Source: Platynereis dumerilii
Lineage: Eukaryota > Annelida > Polychaeta > Phyllodocida > Nereididae
NCBI GenBank assembly: GCA_026936325.1
Contig: JAPTHN010000012.1
Location: forward strand, 34,792,537 to 34,856,536
Length of the DNA: 64,000 bases
Reading direction: 5' to 3'
Position 1 is the first letter of the stretch, and each line of letters begins with the position of its first letter. This document shows positions 1-11,659 of this stretch, one piece after another. Made by a program: the position numbers and the translations under genes. The notes under the pieces are model-generated. The model saw only the letters and a program-made list of their open reading frames with translations. It searched no databases and was not told the origin of the DNA.

Positions 1-1605
1 TAATCAATGTACAATTAACGATGGACAACTTCATTAGGAACTTCAAACCAACAGGCAAATCAACTTTACCCTTCAATATTTAATCACTTTAAATCAGTAT
101 TATTTATACAGTCGACAATTGATTGGTTTATAAAAATTTAAATGATATATACTGTTGCAAGCGACAGTTCTGTGTATGTCAATTAATCATCAGAGATTGA
201 CAGCTATGATTAATGCATTTCTGAACTGCGGTACACAGTATAACTTCAGGGGACACCTGTATAATCAATGCTGTTGCTATACATTTTATCACATGATCAA
301 GGTACAAGAAAGGAAATTGGCAGCTGTTCATGCCAGACATACCTGAAATATGCTTTATGACCAAACATGTTTTCATCTCATCGGATGAGAATTCATGTTT
401 CCACAAGCAGTTTGGCGGAGGATGTTTAGCATTGACCCAATGGCAAGACATGACCTGTTCCACTTTCAGGCGGTATATTGGTAACCAGTATTTTCTGGTT
501 TTAATCGTCCATTGTCTCAATGTTGTGCACTGGTGTGTCCTCATTCACAGTGCCTAAATAAAGGAAAGGAACCAACAATCATCCATTCATCTACAAAAAG
601 TTACTAATCTACAAGCTGCTCAGGAGTGCTATGACTACTACTCTTACCTGCAAAATCCCTGTTGAATGATGATAAATAAATCATTAAGATGTGACTTACA
701 ACCTCAGTAATTCTCAGTATTAATACATCGTAACTTTAAACATTAATACAGTAAACCAATTAAAATATTATCTTACTGCCCTTCTTTGTTGGTTTCAAAA
801 GTTATTTTTTGGTCCATTGTAGAAACTAATAACTTGTCCTTATGTTGCCGCTCTTGTTTTCATTGATTCTAGATGTAAAATGTTGATGTAAATTAAACCT
901 ATTAATCTCATTAGGAACATTGAGGATGGAAATCGATGTTGGACTTTGTTTTTTTAAGTGAATTCAATATTATATTGAATGAAAAAAAATATTAAATCAT
1001 TATTGATTTTGATTGGGTTCTAATATCACCTTTTGCTTTCATAGTGAATTCTGCATAGCATATATATAAATGGTGTGATTATGAATTTAAGGCTAATCTC
1101 TTTTCTAAGCATTTGAAAATTGGCCATGCATCAAACGATTTCAGTGGGACTTTGGTGCGTAGAATGTGAGGGTGCGAGTCTGCCATTTACAGAAAAGCAG
1201 GAAACGAGAGAGCGAGACAGAAATGCAACAGTGAAGTTCAAAGGATTTGGAATCCAAGGGAGAAACTGGACTCAGCCTTTAGCGAAATCGCTTTTAACCT
1301 CCTTTTTGGTTTGTGCTTTCGACGGCCCCTTTCATCTATTTTGGGAGACGAGGAGAGAGTGATTGGAATACGACGTTAGATAACAATGTCATAATTCCCA
1401 TGCCCGATAGGTAACGTCTGTGATAAATGACACAAAGAAGTCAGCTTACTGACATCAGAAAGAGACATTAAGCATGGTCCTCTAGGCATTTAATGCTGAT
1501 TTCATAATGATACAGGTATCTAGTCATATAAACATGATCTGATACAGGCATTCTATACCATCATCTGACACAGAAATCGGATAAATTAACAATGATCTTG
1601 TAGAT
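1..1605. other. Unit start, no gene seen
   Basis: This stretch has counterparts in B (26128-28441) and C (45962-48236). Two overlapping short open frames (155-346 and 330-557) recur in the copies, as does an antisense frame, but they follow nucleotide identity and match no family I know. Relative to B and C it lacks about 520 bp after position 945. I see no promoter or RNA gene. Confidence 0.6.
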
Positions 1606-1788
1606 TACAATGGTACCTGCATTGTAAGACCTCCTGTTGTAAGACCGCCTTGAGTTATGTGACCACCCTTCTCTCGCTTAAAGTAGTATTTTTAGCATAT
1701 TTTGCACCTGGACGAAAGATTGTACCCCTTGAGAGACCACTTCATGACAGCAGAAGGGGCGGTCTTGTAATGCAGGGACCAAAGTGTA
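1606..1788. mobile_element. Mariner-like MITE, copy in unit A
   Basis: The left end (TGGTACCTGCATTGTAAGACC) and right end (GGTCTTGTAATGCAGGGACC) form imperfect inverted repeats. In the B and C copies the right end reads GGGACCACTG followed by TA, giving a CAGTGGTCCCTG-type terminus next to TA as in Tc1/mariner elements. No transposase is present. The same element sits at the same place in all three units, so it predates the triplication. Confidence 0.65.
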
Positions 1789-1927
1789 TATCCACTATAA
1801 GTTACTCAAAGTGATTATTTTTTTTCATATGCAGACGGGGGATGCCCTAAGTGTCACATAAACTACAGATAAGTAATTCTGACAACATCTATAATAATTC
1901 TGACATCATCTATAGCAGTGTTGGAGT

Positions 1928-2062
1928 CCTCGAGGCCGGCCTCGGGGCCACTTTTGATGGCCTCGGCCTCGGTCTTGGTCTCGGATGACCAATCCTTGGC
2001 CTTGGACTCGGTCTCGGACCCTCTGGCCTCGGATATTTGTCCGAGGCACGTCCGAGGCCAGC
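1928..2062. repeat. Degenerate CTCGGN hexamer array, left hAT end
   Basis: Repeated GGCCTCGG, GGTCTTGG and GGTCTCGG words inside the left end of the hAT element, in the same strand sense as the right-hand array. Open frames over it (PRPRP-rich on the minus strand) are products of the repeat, not genes. Confidence 0.85.
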
Positions 2063-3100
2063 AAAATTAATAAAGTACAATTTTGCTAGAACAGTCAAAC
2101 AAAATTTTCCTGTCGGCTAAGTATAATTATCTGTCAGTTTATTTAATATGAGGAACCTATTATCCAATATATTAGAATCTGATAGTATCATTTTCTGTTT
2201 GTCTTTTAAGACTGTCTATATCTAGGCCTATTTTATGCCGAGTGCCAATTTATAAGCGATGCCATTTTTTGTGATAGATATGAAATTATAAATTGACCTC
2301 CAGTATTTGAATATTTTTGAATTTTTTTTTTTTTTCATTAATTGAGTTGAACATTATTTCTTGTAAAATTTCGACCATATTTATGACCATTTGAAGTTTT
2401 GAGGATTTTGTTTACATGTGATGCAAGATGCGTTAGTACCTGATCATTAACTTCACACACCAGAGTGTCTGGCTTAAAACACAACTCAAAAAAATGGAAT
2501 GGGACAAAGTTTGTGACAGAATCTCATCCGTGCCTCAAAAAATTTCCAAATAATGATATAACACAAATATGCCACTGCCTTATAAATTGGAACCCAGCAA
2601 TGCAGAGTATCTATCTACATATATCTAGAAAGTGTAATTTTTAAAGCAGTTATAGTAAAGCCTGAAATGAAAGTGAATCATAAGTGATAAGCTGCCTCAG
2701 AATGTTTTTAAAAACTAACCAATTTTTTTCCAGTCATGGTGAAAGGTTAATTAATTCTTTCCCAAAAGTCTTGAAATGAATTTCTGGTGGATGGCTATCT
2801 CAGTCTAAAATTTTTGATTTAGAAGTAGATAATTAAACATAATTGAGGTTGTCAAATCAAAACAAATCTAATCTGTAGCTGTTTCCCTAAAAAAAAATTG
2901 CAGTATTTGCAGTGAGATGAGTTCCATGCCCTGTTCTTTAAAAGCGTAATGGTTGCCCCCTTATTGTCTTCATTTCAGTGCTTTTACTGGAATCATTGAG
3001 TGAATCCTTAATTGCACTGTTATAGTCTTATCGTAAGCTCAATGCCGATAATATATCAAGCTAAAATAGTTTGGCAGTCAACTGTCTTTTTGTCGAGCTG

Positions 3101-3237
3101 GCCTCGGTCTCGGTCTTGGTCTCGGATGCTCATGCCTCGGTCTCGGTCTCGGTCTCGGAGGGCAATGCCTCGGTCTTGGTCTCGGTCTCGGATGCTCATG
3201 CCTCGGTCTCGGTCTTGGTCTCGGAGGTCCTGGCCTC
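3101..3237. repeat. CTCGGT hexamer array, right hAT end
   Basis: More regular than the left array. Blocks of GGTCTCGG are punctuated by three spacers (GATGCTCATG, GGGCAATG and again GATGCTCATG), giving a higher-order period of about 50 bp. Arg/Ser/Pro-rich frames here are artefacts of the array. Confidence 0.85.
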
Positions 3238-3258
3238 GACTCCAACACTGATCTATAG

Positions 3259-3747
3259 TAATTATAGAAAGCCATTTCTATCTGATATGTACATCAAAAG
3301 CAGACGTCAGATCCAGATATAAAAAATAGACATCAGATACCATTGACAGCAGATAGAAACGTCAAAATGTCAAGCATATTTCTTTGCCGCTCTTTTGGAT
3401 TTGAGCTGATCTCTCTACATTTGATATCTTTTCAGTTCTGCCATAATCTTTGAAGATTGTGACTCAGAAGACTGAGTGATAATTCCCTCATACCGCTTGT
3501 AATTATCACGTAGGATATTTCGCTGGCATTTTCCATTTACATCTAATCTTAAGCATTTGCGTGTTATTAAGACTAGACCCCGGCTTCTGAACAAAGAAGA
3601 AGTTTATCCTTGCTCCGAGGCAGTTTAATCTGTCTCAGTTTACCTCGAGTTTGTTTAAGCTGAGAGAAGGTGGAAGTTTAAAGTTGGCAGTCTGACGAGC
3701 CACAAATCACAGTCGTTGGAGCATAAAGTTGGCAGTCAGATGAGAGA
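3259..3747. other. Unit sequence upstream of the promoter-like module, no gene seen
   Basis: Shared with B (28714-29160) and C (48516-48965). It contains a short direct repeat, AAGTTGGCAGTC, twice near 3681 and 3725. One copy lies immediately before the CCAAT/TATA motifs. Confidence 0.5.
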
Positions 3748-3764
3748 CCAATCACATATAAGTA
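3748..3764 (+). promoter_or_regulatory. CCAAT and TATA-like motifs, candidate promoter
   Basis: CCAAT lies at 3748-3752 and TATAAGTA at 3757-3764. The spacing is unusually tight for a classical CCAAT/TATA pair. Unit B keeps the TATAAGTA (29168). In unit C the TATA-like word is changed. It lies about 150 bp before the ATG-led frame at 3917. This is a motif match only. Confidence 0.3.
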
Positions 3765-3916
3765 GACCTAAACAACAAGTGGAGTTGCAGGTTGTTTCTG
3801 TTCAACTGATATACAACTGATAAAGTACATCCTACTGAAAGTCAGTCCAGCAACTCATTCTACAGTGATTCTATAGTGAGTCAGTCATTAGAGTCCTTAC
3901 AAGTCCTTGGGATTCC

Positions 3917-3982
3917 ATGAGTGAGGACATTAAGCGAAAGATAAAAGAGTTAGAAAGGGATAAAACTTCAGGTAAAAAGTAA
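3917..3982 (+). other. Short ATG-led frame ending at a splice-donor-like site (candidate first exon)
   Basis: A 21-codon frame starting MSEDIKRKIKELERDK, charged and helix-prone, with CAG|GTAAAA (donor-like) after position 3971. The ATG-led frame is not kept in units B (about 29330) or C (about 49160), although the surrounding DNA is conserved. It may be a remnant of a real 5' exon or chance. A second donor-like GATTG|GTAAG occurs near 4242. I do not recognise a family. Confidence 0.2.
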
Positions 3983-4608
3983 CACCGCACCATTAACCAG
4001 GAAAGCTTTTGTGAAAGTGTCTTTTTAAAAGGCAATGTAGTGTATTGTTGCTGCTGTTGACCTGGATAGCGCTTTGATATTCATTGTGATCAGGTCATAT
4101 TAATACACTTAATACTGTGGTGGACGGACCGTGTGATAACAGGTTAACGCTGTGTGATTACAACACCCAAAATGATTACACCAAGAGATTACAGCCAGAG
4201 ATTGCACGTGTTTACTCAAAGTGATAAAGTGTCTTGTGATTGGTAAGAAAGTGTTAATACAAGTTTAAGGTTTACTGTGATAACCTAGGTTCTGCACATA
4301 ATGGAAAGAGATCTATATATCTATTGTCATCGCAACAAGCTCTCATACCACTGCTTGTGTCACCTACACTAAAGAAATTGGTGTGGATAGCAGACCACCA
4401 GCGGAATTAATGAGGCTTCTATACAGAAGTTTCTGCACGGAGTTTTCTGTACTGAGGTCTGTATACAGCAGTTTCTTCACTGAGGTTTCTTCTCTCGGAT
4501 ACACATTCTGGAGATCTGAAGTATTGCACTCAGACTTAACTGTGTTACTCCATACCATAGGATACATCATTCGTACATAATACATAAGGGGAAGCAGTGA
4601 ATTGAAGA

Positions 4609-4809
4609 TTGGTAACCTATACTGCACATGTTGTTGCGAGGATGGTTGCTTTGAGGAAGGAGATTAGTAGTATCATGTCTGCTGTAGCCAGGACAAATTG
4701 CAAAGCACATCAAGTTACAGATACGCAACTGATGACAATAGTTTCGGAAATGAGGGATAATGAGAGTCAGGATACCACCGACGGGACGTTGACTACTGGA
4801 GAGACATAG
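4609..4809 (+). other. 66-codon frame shared by units A and C, unknown
   Basis: The open frame begins MVTYTAHVVARMVALRKEIS and is unchanged in unit C (49849-50049). This stretch of A and C is about 99 percent identical at the DNA level, so its survival says little about selection. B lacks part of it. No domain is recognised. Confidence 0.2.
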
Positions 4810-4946
4810 AAAGTCCCGAAGAGGAAGCTGAGGATAATAATTATCATGACACCTGGCCAGGATGTGGGTTTGATGATGGTCCAGGAATGGGTTTCGGAGG
4901 TGGAGGGGTTGACAATGGGCCCGATTATGGTGGAGATTATGACTGA
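4764..4946 (+). other. Acidic, glycine-rich open frame followed by AATAAA (candidate last exon)
   Basis: This frame has no internal ATG near its start and so could only be an exon end. It reads as an acidic stretch (PEEEAEDNN) and then a Gly/Asp-rich tail (GMGFGGGGVDNGPDYGGDYD) to a stop at 4944-4946. AATAAA follows at 4975-4980, a plausible poly(A) signal. Unit C keeps it (50004-50186) with two differences that both change the amino acid; unit B does not keep it open. The composition looks protein-like, but the A/C differences do not suggest purifying selection. Confidence 0.28.
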
Positions 4947-7477
4947 GTATGATATCATTATAACTGAACTGATGAATAAACTGTTATTATTAACAGTCTG
5001 ATTTCTACATCCAATAAGATATAAATATACATGTATAATTACATAGCAGTGGATTACCTTAGTATTCAGTCTCTACGGTGTGTCGAGTTTCTTCAGGGAG
5101 TTTTGACATATCTTTGTGGTGCATGTGGTAATTGTGGTATATTCAAATTGTCTTTGTGGAGAGTGCAGTGCACTGTATTTTGGACTGTGTGACTGTGAGG
5201 AGTCTATAGAGGCACTGCAGTTTTATTTGTGGTGCGTGTAGCAAGTGTGACATTTTTCTCTGCAGTGTCATTGCACACATTATCTGTATGGTTCATCCTT
5301 TTAAACTGAGTCACTGAAGCACTTGTGGGATCATAGAGGGGTTAAAGCTTCTATTGGATACCTGAGGGTATTACTACTGTCCCAACAGGGCCTTGGCAGT
5401 CACAATTTCTCTATGGCGCCCTGTCACTTCCCAGCAGCCCAAGGGGGTCCTATCTTACAAAGAATTCATGATTGTATGATTAATAGATGCCTTCATTGAT
5501 TAGTCTAATCCACCTGACTTAATGAAAAGCTTTGTCGCCCATGTTTATGTCTAAGCTCTCCATCTTTCCACCGAAGGCGATGCTATATTTATTGTTTCAG
5601 TTAGAATGAATTAACAATGAATTTGGAATGAGCCTAGAGCTCATTCTTAATTCATGAGTTCACACTGAATACAGTAAGCCACAGTTTTCCCCAGGAGCAG
5701 CAGGCAAGACGAGTAGACAGCGTTTTCATTTAAATAAGCTAGAAAACCCTAGGGGATTTGGGCAAAAAAAATCTCTTGTCATATTCGCTAATATTCCGGC
5801 TTCAGCTAGGTCTTTATCTCTTGTAATGGAAATGTTGATTGCTTAACTTTCAGATATTGATTAGCATGACATGTCATCGATATATAACATTGGAAAGAAG
5901 TTAGCATATTTTAACCTAAATTTCGTTTTCCAAAGCACTTTATGAGCTCTGTCTACCATAACAGAGTTCTGCTTCCAAAACAGATACCTGATTCAAATTT
6001 ATCAGCTTAGGAATCATTTATATTTGCAGTGAAAGGAAATAGAATGGAATTTGAGCATGCAATTATGAAGTTATTTACTGCTTGTCTCTTAAGGGGCCTT
6101 GCTACTGTGTCCTCTCTCTGCCCTACTTACCTTCAGTCTGTAGGGCCTAAATACAGAAATGAGAGTCCCAATCATTCATCCTAAAAGGGTTGGCTGATGG
6201 AAATTAACTTATTAGGTGCTCTTGATTGCTGAAAATTGGCCTGTTCTCCAAATCTATTGCTATCCTATAATAAATCACCTTAGTTTGGGTAGGTGACTCG
6301 GTCTTCCACAACCGACTTAGGTTCTTTGCCTGAAGAAAAAAGAATCGGCTGATGACTGAATTTGGTTTTCTGGCTTCAGCTAAATACCAAAGAGGTTCAT
6401 TGGTCAAGTTTTCCAAGAACTTCACAAGTAAACCTAAGCTGGGACTCTACCATAACCAACAAAGACTCTTCCTTCCCTGGCGGAATATGATCTTGGTCTG
6501 AGATGTGAATTTAGATTTCTGGTTTGAAAGCAAAAAAAGGCGTCCAAGTTTACAAGTTTTCCAGAAACATCAAAATGATCATAGAATCGATAAAGTAAAC
6601 CTATACCAATGTGAGCTCATTTCCCTGTCAGAATAATTATGATCTTGGTCTGATGACTGAATTTGGCTTCTTAAACTTTGCTTCGATAACAGCAAACCAG
6701 ATCAGTTAGAAAATATTTATACTTTTCGAAAAGTATCTCTAAAAGCTCAGAGTAAAGGCAACTGCATGTTTTTCCCTGCGTTTCCACATCCACAAGTTTA
6801 GATAAGAGTCTGATTCTGATCCCTGGTGAATCTTTCAACATCCACTTATCTGCTATAAATGCTCCTTATCTGGTCTTAGAAGAAGGTCTGATCTGGTAAA
6901 GTATGCTTCCTCTATCAGCTAAAAGAGACTAGATATCCCCAGGTTGTAAATCATCAATAAGAGAAAAAGAGTTTCCAGGTTAACGTGGTCAAATCTATAC
7001 TCACAAAGGAAAGAGGCACTGAATGTATACATTATCAACAGCTACTTACGACAACTACCAAAAAGAAATGAAACTCAAGATTTGGCCAAAGCTTTAGGAT
7101 ATCAATAAAAGAGGCTGAGACAGGAATACACTACTTTAATTTAAATGGTCAACATACTATAGATCATAATAGTAAAGAAAAAAGTGTCAAAATCTGTATT
7201 TCGTCTCTTTGGCACTCTCTTATGAGTATAAGTTGTTCAAATGAGACATTGAATTTGTGGCCCATGTATTTCGTGTTAATGCTTAGCAGCATGGGAAGAG
7301 AAAGCATCTTGCACAGAACCCACAACCTTATTGTTTCACATCTTAAGTCGTACTTATCCGTCTGCTCACGTGATCTGAATCATCAGTGAATGGCTTCAAA
7401 TAAGCAGAATTTTGACAAAGAAAACACAAAAAGCAGCCCTCTCAAATCTGTAGACCACCAGTGTAGAGGCAACTCAT

Positions 7478-7910
7478 AGTATAAATATATAGTAATACAA
7501 AAACAATAACATTGCATGTAGATGATCTGTTCACTGTTACATAATCATCATTTTATAAGATAATGTAACTTTAATTTTGTTATGTTTTCTTGTTGTCTGA
7601 TTGAAATTAAATGAATCACATGTTAATAATTTGATTTAGCTTGTCAATGCTAATAATTAACTATTTCATAAAAATTATTGGTACAAGATATATTACTAGA
7701 GAAAATTGAATTTTTAAGACACTTTTGAAGATGAATATGTTATGTTTTGTTAAATACGAAACTAAATCATTGATAAGAAGCTGGACCCACTTGACCTAAT
7801 TCCAAACTGTGGACTGTTGATGTTGAGACCATCACCGCACAGATTTTTGAGTCTTCTCTTGCACTCAATTCGCTTCGCTCAACGGCCTTCGGCCGTTTCG
7901 CTGCGCGAAT
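7478..7910. other. A-specific replacement segment ending in a GC-rich hairpin
   Basis: A and B agree up to GAGGCAACTC (7477) and again from TATTACTGCATCAT (7909). Between these points A has 430 bp of AT-rich sequence and B has about 450 bp of unrelated sequence that also occurs, diverged, in C and at 58740. So A has lost the ancestral stretch and gained this one. The 3' edge is the hairpin at 7868-7910. No open frame or target duplication is visible. Confidence 0.5.
7868..7910. repeat. GC-rich imperfect hairpin
   Basis: AACGGCC-TTC-GGCCGTT forms a perfect stem, extended outward by ATTCGC...GCGAAT with mismatches. It is strikingly GC-rich for this AT-rich locus and lies exactly at the 3' boundary of the A-specific segment. 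A 3' terminal hairpin is a Helitron trait, but the expected CTRR terminus is absent. Confidence 0.6.
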
Positions 7911-8553
7911 ATTACTGCATCATGATCACTTTAAGCTCGGAGGATCAAATTTTGATAAAAGCTAAGTGGCTTTGGGAAAAGTGCTGATTGGAAAATGTGT
8001 TTTAGATAAGGAATTTATTCTAAGAGAAATGAATTGAACAGGAAACTTGGGGTTTTCTTGAAGTGACATAGAATGGAATATGAGTTACATGAGGTTACAC
8101 TTGATATTCTAGGTACATTTATCATCATATTGAAAAGATGAAAGGCTTTATTAATTTCATGCTTGGCCACATGTCATGTAAATGTCTTTTTTATGTTGTG
8201 ATAGTTATCAATAAAACTGCAGAATAAGCGGGATGTTCTTTCAATATGACATTTCTGTCTTTTTGGGCTTACATTGCAGAATCTGGAATGTTTACTTAAA
8301 TTTTATTCTTCCTCCTCTCTCAACCTCTCTCCCCCCCCCCCTTTAGGAAAAATAATAAAATCACTTTCGCCTTTGTCTTCCCCAGCAGTTGGTCAGCCTT
8401 TCTGTTGAACACTTGGTGCGACTACTTGTTTTGACTGCAGAGAGTCATGTGCAATGCTGATGCTTAAACTGCGCAATGGCAGGCCATTCATGCTGCTTTT
8501 GAAATGCCTAATTTGGAATCTATCAAGGTATTTGTACTAGTTATTTAAAGCAA

Positions 8554-8665
8554 CATTACACATTAAATCAAACAATCAATTAATCAATCAATCTATTTTT
8601 CCATCAACAATTAATCTATCTACCTGTCTTTCAATCCATCTATGAATGAATCAATCAATCAATCT
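8554..8665. repeat. (ATCA)/(ATCT) microsatellite
   Basis: Interrupted tetranucleotide runs, shared with B at about 33533-33635. Confidence 0.85.
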
Positions 8666-9075
8666 ATAAATTACGTTGAAAATTTAAAAATCCCTGGACT
8701 CTCCTTGTGGTGCTTTACAGATGGTGTCTCATATCAGCTTTTGAATGTCAATCGAGCAAGGGAGAATTATCTTTCTCTGATGCTGCCGTGAATGCTCCTC
8801 GCCGTAATCTTGTACTGACGATTTGCCAGTTTATGCTGAGTGATGAGGTGCGCTGTGCCATACATCTGATCCATTGCCTGTGAATAGAGCCACTGTATAA
8901 TAAGATCTGGCAAATGCAGCACGGAGAATGATGATTCTATCATTAATTGCGGGGTTGACTTTCCCTACAGCAGTGCTGTTCGTTTCGTCTGCCTGTTCAT
9001 AAAAACTACTCTTTGCAACTCAAGCTGTGTGTCTTTGGAGAGTGAACATATATTTAGCAAATACATATTACATGG

Positions 9076-9115
9076 GTAGATAGATAGATATAGACGGATG
9101 GATAGATATACTGTT
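9076..9115. repeat. (GATA)-rich microsatellite
   Basis: GATAGATAGATA followed by related tetranucleotides; the same array is in unit B near 34045-34078. Confidence 0.8.
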
Positions 9116-10580
9116 GGAGCAAACAAGGCATGGGAAATGATGATTCCATTAATTGTGGAATTACTTTCCCTACAGCAGAGATGTGCCTTCATGCGGCTGA
9201 AGCTGTTATCAATTACATATACACTTGAACATGTGGTTTGAACTGAGACTTCCATGTAGATATTGTAAATGGCTCTGACATGTATTCATTATATATAGGC
9301 CATGGCTTGGCTTTGTGCTCCTATATTTGAGGTGATAGACAGATAGACAGATACACATTATCTATCAGATTTGCTCTGCGCCACTGCATTTAATATACAG
9401 AACGTGACATTTTGTTGTTATGTATGGTTCGGATGAATTGCTACAAGATTTGACACAAGGCTCTCATACTCACTATATTATACTGGCCTTTATAGCCATT
9501 TTCATAATTGTATACATTTCTATATATGATTTTTTTTTTCAAGGACATAATATTATATTAGAACTACAGGGAAAAGTGACATAAAAACACAAAATAAACT
9601 ATTCTGCCTAATTCAATAACACGTCCTAGAAAAAGAATTCACATTCATGATTTGTGTCTTTATGATTATGAAATTGGTTGAAACACACTGCCACTTTTCA
9701 TTGAAAAGTAGGTCTACAAATGTTTCAGTTGATATGCCGGTAGTCAGATGTCTAGCTGATTTGGCTTTGATATGCCTTACCTCAGCTTTTATAGACATGA
9801 AAAATGTTTTAGATGATACCGGTTGATAAATGGCTATCAGAAGCAGTCACTCTTCTTTAATATCTGAGCAGGAAAGTAGATATGATGATAAATGACTATT
9901 AGATTTGGTTCTCAAAATATATCATGGTGAGGTTTATCATTTAAAATGGTCATGATAAACGTATCAGTAAATTTATTGAGAGAAACGCGCTTTTAGGTGT
10001 TAATTTCCCCTCTTATATTTTGGATCTCCTTCATAATCTGCATTGTAAATGTTTGATTTGATATAAACATACGTGCAGGTGGATCTGTGAATATTTCATT
10101 AGAATGAGAATATATTGCCTTGATTTATTTTAAATGTACCTTTTCAGTTCGCTGAGTTTGTAGTTTGTGAGCTGCCAATGGCTGGGTTCAAGATTTTATT
10201 CAGCCTCAACTTATGTATCAATCATTGCTCTCCTCATCAGTGTGTTCCTACTGTCCTAATTAGCCGACCAAGAGCATACATACAGGACATAAAGTGCTTT
10301 GAGATGAAATGATTTCATACACATTTTCATGGGTCTAATTAAAATGCTGAATCAAGCATGGGAATAACGAATTGACTTGACTGGCATTTCTGCAGGTATT
10401 GTCCAGATCAGCCTGGTAGCTCAACTTAATTTTTGCGGAGGGAGCTTTAAATTTATTTTTGGTGATCCGATGATGATGAGATGGAAATTGGCGGACAGTC
10501 CACTTATTCCTCATTCTGTTATTTCTGAAATAAAGGTACGCTTAATATTATATCAGCTGATAGCATACAGCATCAATATT

Positions 10581-10670
10581 CATTCTATTTTAACAGGGCC
10601 ATGTTGAAAAACAAGCTTGTCTTGAACATGTTTACCCTGAATAAATATATTTCAAATCAAAAAATCAAAA
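10581..10670 (+). mobile_element. Candidate 5'-truncated LINE tail, unit A only
   Basis: About 90-100 bp absent from B, where ATCAATATT joins directly to AAATGCCCACAGG (about 35547). The extra sequence ends with GAATAAATATATTTC and short TCAAA-type repeats, as LINE 3' ends often do. A degenerate repeat of ATCAATATT lies on both sides. Too short to classify. Confidence 0.4.
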
Positions 10671-11438
10671 ATATTATATTAAATGCACACAGGCCAAACT
10701 TAAACTACAATATCCTTTTTTTAAGGACACCATAAATAAGCATCATTCTTATAGTTCTTAGAGTAGGAGGTACTTGGATATCAAGTCCTGGCAGAAAGTC
10801 TTGTTATATTCAGGAAAAGATAAATGTAAAATTTTGCACAAGGATATAAATTACTTTCCATTAGTTTCCAATCTTAGTATGATTTATTTAATGTATAAGT
10901 ATCTTCCAAGTCACAACCTTTTTTTTCTCAATAAAACATGAATAATGGCAATAAAGCTACTACTAAAAAGATTTTTTGATTCAGTGCAGCCTAAGCTGTG
11001 CAATTGTACGTAAATGTATGAATTATTACTATTCATTTTACTTGAATTCTGAATGGAATCCAGAAATACTTAAAAACATATATAAAACTATCAGCTTGCC
11101 ATTTACTTCTAAAAACTGTTTTCAGTTCAAGAAACAGACCTCACATATGATATTTCAGTAATCTCTTTTTTAGTGCAAAATTGAATGCAACAACACCAAG
11201 AGAAGTTTTCAGCTGTGGTCAACCTTGTTCGTAAAAACATTACAGATCATGACTGAAACTGCAAACAGAAATGGTGAATTGGGCGAACCAATTCCAAATG
11301 GTTATCCTCAACCAATATCTATTTGGTGTAATTATTACAATTATACATAGTTTTTACCATCATTGCAACATTGTCAGGATGTTGTCACAACATTGCTGAA
11401 ATGTAGAAGTGCCCTTTGTGATATTTGGTTCAACATCT

Positions 11439-11659
11439 GTACCGGATTGTATGAACGCTTAACGCGGGTTATAATAAAGTGGTTAACTCCTATAACTTAA
11501 CTTCTAACTAGAATACGGGTCAAAGATGTTGTCATTTTGTGAGATGAGTTCAGCTCATCATAACTTTTATCTCACTCATCTTCAGAATTGATACAGTATC
11601 AGTAAAATGACTTAACCACTTTAGCATAACCCGTGTTGAACGTTCATACAATTCGGTAC
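11439..11659. repeat. Long imperfect hairpin (palindromic MITE-like), unit A
   Basis: Arms of about 50 bp: GTACCGGATTGTATGAACG reappears inverted as CGTTCATACAATTCGGTAC, and GGGTTATAATAAAGTGGTTA as TAACCACTTTAGCATAACCC. The centre has a second small palindrome (GATGAGTTCAGCTCATC). It is shared with unit B and so older than the duplication. Family unknown. Confidence 0.7.

Larger units (their letters stand above)
1916..3250. mobile_element. Non-autonomous hAT element with terminal CTCGG arrays
   Basis: A 1335-bp insertion found only in unit A. The termini CAGTGTTGGAGTC and GACTCCAACACTG are perfect 13-bp inverted repeats with the hAT-type CAG/CTG ends. They are flanked by the 8-bp duplication ATCTATAG (1908-1915 and 3251-3258). 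B (about 28706) and C (about 48508) have one intact ATCTATAG and no insertion, so the site and target duplication are confirmed inside the window. Each end carries an array of CTCGGTCT-like hexamers. The middle (2070-3090) is AT-rich with no transposase frame. Confidence 0.93.
4981..8020. other. Unit A intergenic stretch with decayed short tandem repeats
   Basis: No gene seen. Between 6350 and 6700 the words CTGATGACTGAATTTGG and CTGAGATGTGAATTTAG recur at roughly 150-bp spacing together with CAAGTTTTCCA, marking a worn tandem array. B and C hold parts of the same array (about 32030 and 51910). Positions 6555-7275 are missing from unit B. Confidence 0.55.
8020..10300. repeat. Internal duplication block 1, unit A
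   Basis: Diverged direct repeat of 13515-16500, starting near TTCTAA(G/C)AGAAAT and including the shared words GATATTCTAGGTACATTTAT, TCGAGCAAGGGAGAATTATC, GATATGCCGGTAGTCAGATG and TGTCCTAATTAG. I estimate identity by eye at about 80-90 percent in shared parts. It also contains (ATCA)/(GATA) microsatellites. No gene seen. Confidence 0.85.

Noticed and set aside
155-557. Overlapping short frames (63 and 75 codons, plus a 121-codon antisense frame) repeated in B and C
   Set aside because: They survive only as far as nucleotide identity predicts, overlap on both strands, and resemble no known family.
3012-3322. Arg/Ser- and Pro-rich frames on both strands
   Set aside because: Direct translation of the CTCGGT array inside the hAT element.
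7868-7910. Bacterial-type terminator or contaminant boundary
   Set aside because: No T-run follows, and both sides continue as host unit DNA shared with other units.
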